This document shows positions 26,175 through 33,525 of a DNA stretch of 56,016 nt, one piece after another (within the stretch, counting starts at the first letter, position 1; every line of letters begins with the position of its first letter). The notes under the pieces were generated by a model that saw nothing but the letters and a program-made list of their open reading frames with translations, did no database searches and was not told the origin of the DNA. Source of the stretch: NIC37A-2 sp050289625 (lineage in GTDB: Bacteria > Myxococcota_A > Polyangia > Polyangiales > Polyangiaceae); the NCBI GenBank assembly GCA_050289625.1, contig JBNKGC010000011.1, positions 1 to 56,016 of the forward strand, read 5' to 3'. Made by a program: the position numbers and the translations under genes.

Positions 26175-27113
26175 ATGAAGGTCCGACCGTGGCGCGGAGC
26201 ATGGACCGCAGCAACGATGGCTGCGACCCTACTTCTCTCGAGTCCCTCCGCGGCGTTCGAGCGTGATCTTCGCGAACCTCAGCCGCTCTCCTTCTACGTC
26301 ACCCAAGGAGTGCTGAGCGCCACGCTCCTCGGCTCGAGCTGGGCCCTCAGGCAGTATGTGCACGGACAGCCCGCCCGCGCCGGCTCGTGGTTTGGGTTCG
26401 AGGAGTCGGTCGAGGACAACTTTTCCGAAGCGGCCGCGGGTCTCAGTGATGCCTTGCTCTTGACGACCGTCGCAGTCCCGGTGGTCGCGCAAACCGGGGG
26501 AACGGGCACGCAGTTCGGCAACGCCACACTCGTCTACGGCGAGACTCTGAGCGCGACCCTGTGGCTGACCACGGTAGCGAAGGCGACCGTCCGTCGAGCG
26601 CGCCCTTACACCCACCACCCCGATCCGTCGGTGCAGGCGTACGCCGCGGCGCATCCCGAGGAACGCAACCTTTCGTTTTTTTCCGGGCACTCGAGCTTCG
26701 CGTTCTCGTCCTTCGTGGGAGGCAGTTATCTCTTTTCCTCCGTCAGCGACTCCCCAGCGGCGCGACGTACTCTGTGGGGCCTCGAAGCGGCGCTTGCGGG
26801 GGCCACCGCTCATCTGCGAGTGCGCGCAGGGAAGCATTACTACAGCGACGTGATCGTGGGGGCAGTCGTTGGAACGGGCGTGGGCGTTCTAGTGCCCTAC
26901 TGGAATGGGGTCCGCTACGAGCTCGAAGGTGAGGACGTGGCCGCGATGGGGGCGGGTCTGGCGATTGGGGTGACGGCTGCTGCTTTCGCGCCGGCGGACG
27001 AGCTCGCGGAGCCACCGAAAGGCGATCTGGTGGCGCTTCGAATTCGCTCGGGATGGTTGGGCCCGACCACCGACGGTCGCGGCCTCTCCGCAAGCGTTTC
27101 CGGCACGTGGTGA
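26175..27113 (+). CDS. PAP2-family phosphatase
   Basis: The 312-residue protein has a signal or first membrane segment (TAATMAATLLLSSPSAAF) and the three-part PAP2 signature: KATVRRARP (about 135), SGHSSFAF (about 171) and RVRAGKHYYSDVIVG (about 214-228), with the catalytic His in SGH and in KHYYSD. PAP2 enzymes remove phosphate from lipid phosphates such as undecaprenyl pyrophosphate or phosphatidate on the outer side of the membrane. The ATG at 26175 is supported by the signal sequence. The C-terminal 50 residues (DLVALRIRSGWLGPTTDG) go beyond the core and end in strand-like sequence. Confidence 0.88.
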   Translation: MKVRPWRGAWTAATMAATLLLSSPSAAFERDLREPQPLSFYVTQGVLSATLLGSSWALRQYVHGQPARAGSWFGFEESVEDNFSEAAAGLSDALLLTTVAVPVVAQTGGTGTQFGNATLVYGETLSATLWLTTVAKATVRRARPYTHHPDPSVQAYAAAHPEERNLSFFSGHSSFAFSSFVGGSYLFSSVSDSPAARRTLWGLEAALAGATAHLRVRAGKHYYSDVIVGAVVGTGVGVLVPYWNGVRYELEGEDVAAMGAGLAIGVTAAAFAPADELAEPPKGDLVALRIRSGWLGPTTDGRGLSASVSGTW

Positions 27114-27171
27114 ACGGGCGACCTCCTGGCTCGCGCCGTGGCGCCGAGGGCTCTTGGCTCGGAGCTCCGGG

Positions 27172-27906
27172 TCAGGCTTCGCTGACGCGTTCGACTGCGG
27201 GCACTGGATCGATGGCGGTGAGCACGGCGACCTGAATCGTCAGCCGGCGCGCGTCGTCGATGGGGGAACCATCGGGCTCGAGCAGAGTGAAGCGGTCGAA
27301 CACACGCCTACCGCTGGTACGGATCTGCGACGAGGTGATCTGCACGTCGAGTTCGAAGAGGGCTCGGGAGAGCGCTAGGAGTAGCCCCGAGCGATCGTCG
27401 GTCTCCACCTCGAGGACGTTGAGCAAGCCGTCCTCGCCTTCGATGAAGCGCACCGTGGTCTGCGTGACGCCGCCGCGCCCGAACTCCAGGGGCCGCGAGC
27501 GGCGCTCGCCTGCCAGAAGCGAGTTGAGCACGTCGCGCAGCCCGGACAGGCCTTCGGCACTGAGTGCGCCGGGGCGCGCCGCGTGGAGCCAAAAGAGGTC
27601 GACGGCTTCGCGCCGTCCATCCGGGCGTGTGCGCGTGTACGCTTCGGCACCGTCGACTTCCAAGCCCTGGTCGACCAACGCTTCGCTGATCGTGGCGAGA
27701 AGACCCGGACGATCGTCGGCGACCACGCATACCGCCGTGCGCGTCGGATCCCCGGAGGGAAATGTTCCGACGTTGGCCCGATCCGCTCCCCGAGTGGAGG
27801 CAACGTGCGCGTGAGCCGCAATCTGCGCAGGGTTGTACCGCTGTTGGTAACCCCCCGGCAGGGATTCGGCGAATTCGCTCAGGCTGAGGTTGGTTTGCTC
27901 GGTCAC
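27172..27906 (-). CDS. Double ACT-domain protein, GlnD-tail-like
   Basis: The 244-residue cytoplasmic protein begins at GTG 27906. Two ACT domains are visible: VCVVADDRPGLLATISEALVDQGLEVDGAEAYT (about 60-92) and LEVETDDRSGLLLALSRALFELDVQITSSQI (about 165-196). The DxPGLL/DRSGLL turns are where amino acids usually bind. The pair resembles the C-terminal end of GlnD uridylyltransferase, but the nucleotidyltransferase and HD parts are absent, so it is probably a small-ligand sensor. It is convergent with the PAP2 gene. Confidence 0.75.
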   Translation of the reverse strand: MTEQTNLSLSEFAESLPGGYQQRYNPAQIAAHAHVASTRGADRANVGTFPSGDPTRTAVCVVADDRPGLLATISEALVDQGLEVDGAEAYTRTRPDGRREAVDLFWLHAARPGALSAEGLSGLRDVLNSLLAGERRSRPLEFGRGGVTQTTVRFIEGEDGLLNVLEVETDDRSGLLLALSRALFELDVQITSSQIRTSGRRVFDRFTLLEPDGSPIDDARRLTIQVAVLTAIDPVPAVERVSEA

Positions 27907-28087
27907 TTCGGGTCAGTCGATGAGCTCGGGACACGTCGGCAAGGCTTTCACCCCGTCGTGGTCATCACGAATCGAGCGGCGCTAGCTTGCGGGCAGTTGT
28001 CTAGCGCGCGCGCCCTACCTTTGCCAGGACTTCGAGGCATCGAGGACAGAAGTCCGCACCCGGAAACATCGCTGTAATCAGCGAGAA

Positions 28088-29719
28088 TCAGGGTGTTTTT
28101 TCAGAGGAATCCGAAGGCTTCTCCGCGGGTGGAGTCAGACCCGGAATGGGTGGAAAGTTACTCGGTAGCGCCGTGGGCAATCCTTCCGGCAAGGGCGGCA
28201 GGCTGCTCGGCAGGCTGGTGGGAATGCCCTCGGGCAGAGGGGGAAGGCTGCTCGGAATTTGGAAACCGGGAAAGCCCGAGGGAGCGCTGCCGGACGGCGC
28301 AGGTGTCGGGGTCGCTGGCTTTGGTGTCGAGGTCGGCGAAGTCGACGGGGTGTTGTGAGACACCGGCTGCGCGGGTTCAGCCGTTTCGCCACTTTGCGGC
28401 GGTGCACTCGTCGGGCTCTCGGAAGGCACTTCCGCGGACACAACGGCCGCCGATTGGGGTGCCTCGAGCGGCGGCAGGGGTGGCGCCGAGCTGGCGACGT
28501 CGCCGCCGACGTACTGGTGATACGCCAAGACCCCGATGGCCGCGGCGAGGATCAGTGCGCCGCCGCCGAGGGCCAGGAGCACTCCACCACCTCGCTTTCG
28601 TCGAGGGGGTTTGATGCGATCCCCCGTCGTCGCAGGCGGCCCCGGTGGCATGGCGGGGCGGGCCGCTGTGAGTACCGTGCCCGTTCCGGTGCTGGCGGCC
28701 GCCGGGCCCGGCGCGCCCGGTGGGATGGTGCCTGTGCTCGTGCGTCCGGCCGAGGTTTGTCGAGCAGGAGGTATGGTGTCGGGCACGCCTTCGGATGCTC
28801 GCGATGGCATTGCCTGGGGAGCGCCTGCCGCCGCGACTTGTCCTGCCTGACTCAGGCGACCCGCAAACGGCGAAAGCGCCTTTCGCATGGCAAACGCGGA
28901 CTCGAAACGATCTTCGGCCCGGGGGGCCAAGGCGCGATGCACCGCTTCTACGAGCTCTGCGGGGAGATCGGGAAGGAGGGTGTCGAGGCGTGTGATGTCG
29001 CCATTCTGCACTTGGGCGACGATGGCCGGTGCGCTGTCGCCTTGAGCGGGTCGCTGCCCGGAGAGCATCTCGAAAAGCATCACCCCGAGGGAGTACAGGT
29101 CAGCGCGGTGATCGACATTTGCGGCAGAAAAGAGCTGCTCGGGTGACATGTATTCTGGCGTTCCCATCAGGGTGCCAGCGTGGGTGAGTCCCTGTTGGAA
29201 CTCGCCGGTCTCCCGCAGCTTCGCGATCCCGAAATCGATGATCTTGACGACGGGGCCGCCAGGAGACGGCGTCACGATGACGTTCTCGGGTTTCAGGTCG
29301 CGATGCACGACGCGGAGAGCGTGCGCCGCTTCGAGCCCGGACAGGATCTGCAAGGCAAAGTCGATGGCAGCGTGCCGACTGAGCGGCCTTCCTTCGGACA
29401 GGGCCTGATGCAGGAGCACGGCAAGGGACTCGCCTTCGAGGAGCTCCATGACCAGGAACGGCGTGCCCTCCTCGGTAGCATCGACGTCTGTGACACGGGC
29501 GACGTGGGGGCTTTGAATCGATGCCGAGACGCGAGCTTCGCGCGCGAAGCGTTCCGAAAGTCCTGGACGACGTGCGAGATCCGCGTGGAGGAATTTGAGG
29601 GCGACCCGTGTGCCGAGCGCCTCGTGCACCGCTTCGAAGACCGACCCCATGCCCCCGTCGCCGATCGGGCGCGTGAGTCGATATTTGCCGCGAATGTGGT
29701 CACCGACCTGAGTAGGCAT
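28088..29719 (-). CDS. Transmembrane Ser/Thr protein kinase
   Basis: The 543-residue protein starts with a Hanks-type kinase domain: IGDGGMGSVFEA glycine loop, VALKFLH catalytic Lys, VVHRDLKPENVIV catalytic loop, IIDFGIAKL (DFG), GTPEYMSPEQ and HRADLYSLGVMLFEMLSG. All key residues are present, so it should be active. A linker with Ala/Pro/Thr, a transmembrane helix near 375-400 (GGVLLALGGGALILAAAIGVLAYH) and a Pro-rich outer tail follow; the tail contains repeats of SLPPLPEGIPT. It overlaps the adenosyltransferase stop by one base (TGATG), so the two are cotranslated. FHA proteins such as that at 11.1-12.5 kb are candidate readers. Confidence 0.93.
   Translation of the reverse strand: MPTQVGDHIRGKYRLTRPIGDGGMGSVFEAVHEALGTRVALKFLHADLARRPGLSERFAREARVSASIQSPHVARVTDVDATEEGTPFLVMELLEGESLAVLLHQALSEGRPLSRHAAIDFALQILSGLEAAHALRVVHRDLKPENVIVTPSPGGPVVKIIDFGIAKLRETGEFQQGLTHAGTLMGTPEYMSPEQLFSAANVDHRADLYSLGVMLFEMLSGQRPAQGDSAPAIVAQVQNGDITRLDTLLPDLPAELVEAVHRALAPRAEDRFESAFAMRKALSPFAGRLSQAGQVAAAGAPQAMPSRASEGVPDTIPPARQTSAGRTSTGTIPPGAPGPAAASTGTGTVLTAARPAMPPGPPATTGDRIKPPRRKRGGGVLLALGGGALILAAAIGVLAYHQYVGGDVASSAPPLPPLEAPQSAAVVSAEVPSESPTSAPPQSGETAEPAQPVSHNTPSTSPTSTPKPATPTPAPSGSAPSGFPGFQIPSSLPPLPEGIPTSLPSSLPPLPEGLPTALPSNFPPIPGLTPPAEKPSDSSEKTP
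28146..28265 (-). repeat. Repeat region coding the kinase Pro-rich tail
   Basis: The DNA repeats imperfectly in units of about 45 bp, giving SLPPLPEG/LPSSLPPLPEG motifs in the outer tail of the kinase. Confidence 0.6.
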
Positions 29720-30267
29720 CAGACCGAATTCTGTCCCGCCCAGGGAGTGTCCGCCACACCTGCTTCGTGGTTCGCGCGACGAGCCAGCACAAAGAGGAGA
29801 TCACTGAGTCGATTCAGATAGATGAGGACCTCACTGCGGACAGAGTCGACGTCCAGGGTGCGCCGTTCGGCGCGTCGTGTGACGGTCCGCGCGAGGTGGA
29901 GCGCTGCAGCGGTCGGTGAGCCTCCTGGGAGAACGAAGCTCGAGAGGGCGACAAGCTCAGATTCGGCTTCGTCGATCCACTTCTCGAGCCGCTCGATGTC
30001 GACCTGGCCCACGAGGGGTAGCTTCAAGCGGTCGATCTTCTCGGGGACGCAAGCAAGCTCCGCGCCCACGACGAACAGGTCCGCTTGGAGGCGCCCCAGC
30101 TGGGCGTCGAGAGATGCGGATGGTGCGGCTGCGCGCGCCAGGCCGAGGGTGGCGTTGGCTTCGTCCACCGTTCCGTAGGCTTCCACGCGTGGATCCGCCT
30201 TGGACACGCGCGCTCCACCGAAGAGCCCGGTCTGGCCCCGATCTCCGGTGCGCGTGTAGATCTTCAT
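29719..30267 (-). CDS. Cob(I)yrinic acid a,c-diamide adenosyltransferase, PduO type
   Basis: The 182-residue protein transfers the adenosyl group of ATP to cob(I)alamin to make coenzyme B12. The family signatures are clear: MKIYTRTGDRGQTGLFGG with the ATP-binding Gly-rich start, ADPRVEAYGTVDEANATLG, LPGGSPTAAALHLARTVTRRAER and LIYLNRLSDLLFVLARRAN. Length is standard. It precedes the Ser/Thr kinase gene with a one-base overlap, an unexpected partnership that may just reflect a compact operon. ATG 30267 is followed directly by the family N-terminus. Confidence 0.95.
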   Translation of the reverse strand: MKIYTRTGDRGQTGLFGGARVSKADPRVEAYGTVDEANATLGLARAAAPSASLDAQLGRLQADLFVVGAELACVPEKIDRLKLPLVGQVDIERLEKWIDEAESELVALSSFVLPGGSPTAAALHLARTVTRRAERRTLDVDSVRSEVLIYLNRLSDLLFVLARRANHEAGVADTPWAGQNSV

Positions 30268-30330
30268 GGGTACATCCTATCGCGGGTCACGCTCCCAACG
30301 AAAACCGACCGACCCGCATGGGCGAACCGT

Positions 30331-30440
30331 GCAGCGCGGAACAACCCGAGGCACGCGAGGCCGAAGGCCGAGGAGTGACGAGGCGCCTCGCCGCGTCGCC
30401 GCCGGGGAGCGAGTCCCTTCGCGACCCGCCGAGGCTAGAT
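30331..30440. repeat. Intergenic repeat, partial copy
   Basis: Bases 30331-30384 are identical to 30600-30653 (54 of 54). Similarity then weakens through the ggggagcgag and cgcgacccgcc words and ends near 30440. The terminal hairpin of the other copies is missing here. Confidence 0.75.
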
Positions 30441-30599
30441 CCCGGCGCTGATGGTGCTCCGGCCGTCGCGGCCCCTGGCGGGGCGAGGGCCCGCGACGCC
30501 CTCCGTGGCCCCCGCTGTCGCCGGCTAGCAGTTGTTTTTCGGGGTCTTTGGAAAGACCCTGCCCTACCGCTGCGCGGCACGGTCCCACCCCAAAACCGC

Positions 30600-30773
30600 G
30601 CAGCGCGGAACAACCCGAGGCACGCGAGGCCGAAGGCCGAGGAGTGACGAGGCCGCCGCAGCACCGCCGGTGAGCGAACCCCTTCGCGAGCCGCCGGAGC
30701 GCAGCGGGACCGTGGGGTGAGGAGCGGCGATTCACTCGCCGCGACGAGGGGGGCGGTGTCCGCCCCCCTAAGG
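30600..30773. repeat. Intergenic repeat, full copy with terminal hairpin
   Basis: This copy opens with the 54-bp block shared with 30331-30384, continues with the words shared with the copy at 1-120, and ends in a G6-C6 hairpin 8-12 bases from the stop of the CarD gene. The same position relative to a minus-strand gene end is seen at the CotH gene. Confidence 0.75.
30748..30768 (-). terminator. GC hairpin after the CarD gene
   Basis: GGGGGGCGG pairs with CCGCCCCCC over a three-base loop, downstream of the minus-strand stop at 30781. A U-tract is weak (TCGTCG). Confidence 0.5.
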
Positions 30774-30780
30774 GATCAGC

Positions 30781-31296
30781 CTAATGGGACAAGATTTCGT
30801 TGATCTGCTCGTGAATCGTGCTCGTCGGCTGTCCCTTGGCGAGCGCGAGCTCTTGCACCAACAGATTGCGGGCCTGATCCAACAAGCGGCGCTCACCGAA
30901 CGAAAGGTCCTTGTCGAACTTGAGTCGATGCATGTCGCGGAGCACCTTGGCGATTTCCGTCGGCGAGCCGCTCTTGATCATCTCCGTGTACGCACGAAAG
31001 CGCCGATTCCAGGGTTGCAGATTCACCGCAACCTCAGGGGTCTTCAGCACTTCGATGATCTCGTCCGCCTCGTCGGCAGCCATCACGGGTCGCAACCCGA
31101 CGCGCCCGGCGGCTTCGGTGGGGACCATTACGGTCAACCCCGAGGCCGCGATCCTGAGGACGTAAACGCTGCTCGTTCGTCCTCCCAGATTGCGGTCCTC
31201 GATCTTCGAAACCTCGCCTACTCCATGCGCAGGGTGCACGGCCGTGTCGCCCACCCGGAACTCGTATGTGATTTCGGACCCTACCGAAGCTCCCAT
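30781..31296 (-). CDS. CarD/CdnL-family transcription regulator
   Basis: The 171-residue protein has the CarD-type RNA polymerase interaction domain at the N-terminus (FRVGDTAVHPAHGVGEVSKIE, YVLRIAASGLTVMVPTEAA) and a helical C-terminal domain (LKFDKDLSFGERRLLDQARNLLVQELALA) with the basic and Trp-containing NLQPWNRRFRAYTEM. CdnL proteins bind RNA polymerase beta and stabilise open complexes at rRNA and growth promoters in myxobacteria. ATG 31296 follows GGAGGAGG, so the longer frame is rejected. The end lies beside an intergenic repeat with a hairpin. Confidence 0.92.
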   Translation of the reverse strand: MGASVGSEITYEFRVGDTAVHPAHGVGEVSKIEDRNLGGRTSSVYVLRIAASGLTVMVPTEAAGRVGLRPVMAADEADEIIEVLKTPEVAVNLQPWNRRFRAYTEMIKSGSPTEIAKVLRDMHRLKFDKDLSFGERRLLDQARNLLVQELALAKGQPTSTIHEQINEILSH

Positions 31297-31505
31297 CACT
31301 AGCCTCCTCCAAGAAGGAGCTCTTCGGATCGATGGACGAGACTGAACGCCCGATCGCGCCATGAGCGCCGATCGAGCCGCATCAGCTCGCTCCGACCTTC
31401 TGATCCCCCCTCGTTGTGCTCATCGGTGGGGGAGCCTTTGGTCCCCCTCCGAACTCGGACAATCTCCGAGAGTCTTTTGGTACACCTGGGGACGCGACTC
31501 GGTCA

Positions 31506-31525
31506 ACCTGACAGCGCGGTCAGGT
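31506..31525 (-). terminator. Hairpin after the lipoprotein gene
   Basis: ACCTGAC and GTCAGGT form a perfect 7-bp stem with a six-base loop, 21 bp past the stop of the minus-strand gene at 31546. No U-run follows. Confidence 0.4.
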
Positions 31526-31545
31526 GGCGGCGCTGCCCGCGCGTG

Positions 31546-32811
31546 TCAGGGGCCCGCGAGAGGTTCTCCGTGAGATGAACTCTGCGGTGCCCCTCTGGCG
31601 GGCGCCTCTCTGGCGGGTGCTGCTTCGGGTGCTGCTTCGGGGATGGCATCCGGACGTTCGGCCGCCCGAGGCGTGTCAGGCGCCACCTCGAAGATCTCGT
31701 CGAGCGACGCTTTCGTGAGAGCGTACACGCCAGTCAGCAGCGTCTCGAGCTCGAGCACGACGGTGAGCTCGAGACGATCGGTGTGCAGCTCCTCGTTGGG
31801 CGGGCGTTCCGGCTTCGCAGTCGAACGCGCGTGGCGCGGCGGGTCGGGGGCAGGACTGACTTCCACCGTCGGGGCCACGCGGGGTGCGTCCAGTCCCAGG
31901 AGATGTCCCGTGGTACTCGTGGCGAAGCGCCCCCAGGCCGCCCGCAACCGATCGGCCGCGTGGGGATCGTCTTTCCAGGTGCCCGCCAGGGCCACGCGGA
32001 GCCGCACGGCGCCATCGTCCACCGGCAGGATCGTGAGTGCCGCAGCGGTGCTTGCGGAGAGCAGTCCGCTGGCTTCTCCGTCCGCAGCCGCTCGTTCGTT
32101 GTCGAACGGTCCAGGAACGAGAACCCGAAACGGGGCGTTCGAACCGACCAGCGCAAGCGGCGCGAGAGCCGCCCCTTCGAGGGCGCTGGGGGTCTTGCGA
32201 ATTCGGCCGAGCGCATATCCCTCCGTGATTCGGGCAGGGGTGGGATCGCCGACCGAGACACCCACGAAACGTTCTGCGACTCGCACGAACGTCGATGGGG
32301 TCTCGCCCACGACGCCAGTCACCTCGAACAGATCGGGATGCGGACGGCGCACCGTTTCACCCCGAAGGAGACGGCGCCGAAAGTGGTCTTCGGCGACTCG
32401 CGCTTCGCCCGGTGCGGTAGCGGCGAGGTAGAGGGTGCCGTAGTCGTAGCCCGCGACGAGACCGTGTTCGATTTCGCGCAGATCCAGTCCACTCATCGTT
32501 CGAAAGGCGCCCCAGTGCTCGTCGTCGATCCACCGGGCGATCGCCTTCGCGAAGGCGGGATTTCGCGCGAGCTCTCTGGGCCTGCTCAAAACGAGCCACC
32601 GCAGGGTGGGCGACGCCACGTAGTCTGCGAGAGGAGCACTCACGAGCGGTACGGCAACCTTCGAGGCGTCGGATGCCGTGCTCGGAGCCGCTGGTGCGCA
32701 GCCCATGAGTGCGCTCAAAATGCCTCCAGCGAGGCATCGTCGGAAAGTGCGGAGACTCCACGACGCACGGCGTACGAACGACGCGACGAGGTTCGTGAGT
32801 TCAAGCGACAC
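31546..32811 (-). CDS. Lipoprotein of unknown function
   Basis: The 421-residue protein starts at GTG 32811. After a long basic n-region (RRASWSLRTFRRCL) a signal peptide ends in LMGCAP (Cys38). The body (40-330) is a mixed alpha/beta domain with PTLRWLVLSRPRELA, DYGTLYLAAT and FVRVAERFVGVSVGD; no family was recognised. The C-terminal 60 residues are Pro/Ala/Glu-rich (PEAAPEAAPAREAPARG) and probably disordered. It follows the IHF/HU gene by 47 bp on the same strand. Confidence 0.65.
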   Translation of the reverse strand: MSLELTNLVASFVRRASWSLRTFRRCLAGGILSALMGCAPAAPSTASDASKVAVPLVSAPLADYVASPTLRWLVLSRPRELARNPAFAKAIARWIDDEHWGAFRTMSGLDLREIEHGLVAGYDYGTLYLAATAPGEARVAEDHFRRRLLRGETVRRPHPDLFEVTGVVGETPSTFVRVAERFVGVSVGDPTPARITEGYALGRIRKTPSALEGAALAPLALVGSNAPFRVLVPGPFDNERAAADGEASGLLSASTAAALTILPVDDGAVRLRVALAGTWKDDPHAADRLRAAWGRFATSTTGHLLGLDAPRVAPTVEVSPAPDPPRHARSTAKPERPPNEELHTDRLELTVVLELETLLTGVYALTKASLDEIFEVAPDTPRAAERPDAIPEAAPEAAPAREAPARGAPQSSSHGEPLAGP

Positions 32812-32858
32812 TTTGTGTCCCGTCAGTTTGACGAGGTTCGTCAGCAGATGCGAGCGGC

Positions 32859-33215
32859 TCAGCGCGTCGGGTCAGTGCCGGTGCTCGCTTCGGTGGGTGT
32901 GGAGTCACCCGAAGCGGGATCGCTCGAGTTCGCGTCGCGACTCCCGTCCACGAGCTCCTTCAACTCCTTGCCCACTTTGAAGAAAGGCAGACGTTTCGCG
33001 GGGACGGGGACAGGTTGACCAGTGCGCGGATTGCGACCGTCGTACGGCTTGTACGGTCGCACAGTGAAGCTTCCAAACCCGCGAATTTCGATGCCATCGC
33101 CGCGCTGTAGCGCTTCAGTCATTGCATCGAACACGCAGTTGACGACCATTTCGGCGCGCGCCTTCGTCAGCTCTCCGCGTGCGGCAATGGCTTCGATCAA
33201 CTCGCTCTTCGTCAT
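32859..33215 (-). CDS. IHF/HU-family DNA-binding protein
   Basis: The 118-residue protein carries the complete HU/IHF fold: MTKSELIEAIAARGELTKARAEMVVNCVFDAMTEALQRGDGIEIRGFGSFTVR followed by the DNA-wrapping arm GRNPRTGQPVPVPAKRLPFFKVGKELKELVD. The GRNPRTGQ arm and proline resemble the IHF beta subunit more than HU. A disordered, acidic 28-residue tail (SGDSTPTEASTGTDPTR) is an addition compared with Escherichia coli IHF, but such tails are known in other bacteria. It has a good promoter at 33245-33273. Confidence 0.92.
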   Translation of the reverse strand: MTKSELIEAIAARGELTKARAEMVVNCVFDAMTEALQRGDGIEIRGFGSFTVRPYKPYDGRNPRTGQPVPVPAKRLPFFKVGKELKELVDGSRDANSSDPASGDSTPTEASTGTDPTR

Positions 33216-33244
33216 GCGGTCTTGCCTCCCTCTTCGTCGCGTCC

Positions 33245-33273
33245 ATCGTTTTCTCTAAGGTGTCGATTGTCAA
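33245..33273 (-). promoter_or_regulatory. Probable sigma-70 promoter for the IHF/HU gene
   Basis: On the minus strand TTGACA (33268-33273) is followed 17 bases later by AACGAT (33245-33250), about 30 bp before the start codon. The -35 box is perfect and the -10 box is weak. Confidence 0.45.
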
Positions 33274-33481
33274 CGCTTTTTCCGCTGATGGCCGGAGTCG
33301 GCTAGCCGGTATTTGTAGCAGAAGGTCGGCCGAGGTAGTGCCGACGCACACCCGGGCGGAGAGCCGAGGCGTCGCCCGTGGCGAGAAGCGACGAAGCGCA
33401 AGGTCCGCAGGAAGAACCTGCGGCGAGTAGTCGGGACGAGCTGCGAGCCTGTCTTTCGGGATCCACGCGCGCAGGTAAATT

Positions 33482-33510
33482 GCCGCTCCACGAAGAATTC
33501 GTGGAGCGGC
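33482..33510 (-). terminator. Perfect 13-bp stem hairpin
   Basis: GCCGCTCCACGAA (33482-33494) pairs perfectly with TTCGTGGAGCGGC (33498-33510) over a three-base GAA loop, 15 bp downstream of the polytopic protein stop at 33526. On the minus strand it is followed by AATTTAC. This is the best terminator-like structure in the window. Confidence 0.7.
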
Positions 33511-33525
33511 GACGGCCGCCGCGGA

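Larger units (their letters stand above)
30268..30780. other. Repeat-rich intergenic region
   Basis: These 513 bp contain no gene. Two copies of an intergenic repeat (30331-30440 and 30600-30773) are separated by GC-rich sequence with a small hairpin (GGGTCTTT/AAAGACCC at about 30542-30559). Open frames here arise from the repeats and end in the same residues, showing they are not real genes. Confidence 0.6.
33216..33525. other. Intergenic region upstream of the IHF/HU gene
   Basis: About 310 bp without a credible gene. It contains the IHF/HU promoter (33245-33273) and a 13-bp stem hairpin (33482-33510) that ends the polytopic protein operon. Confidence 0.5.

Noticed and set aside
29916..30647. 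Plus-strand frames of up to 243 residues over the adenosyltransferase and repeats
   Set aside because: Two such frames end in the same residues (NNPRHARPKAEE) because they run into the intergenic repeat. They are antisense to a well-recognised gene.
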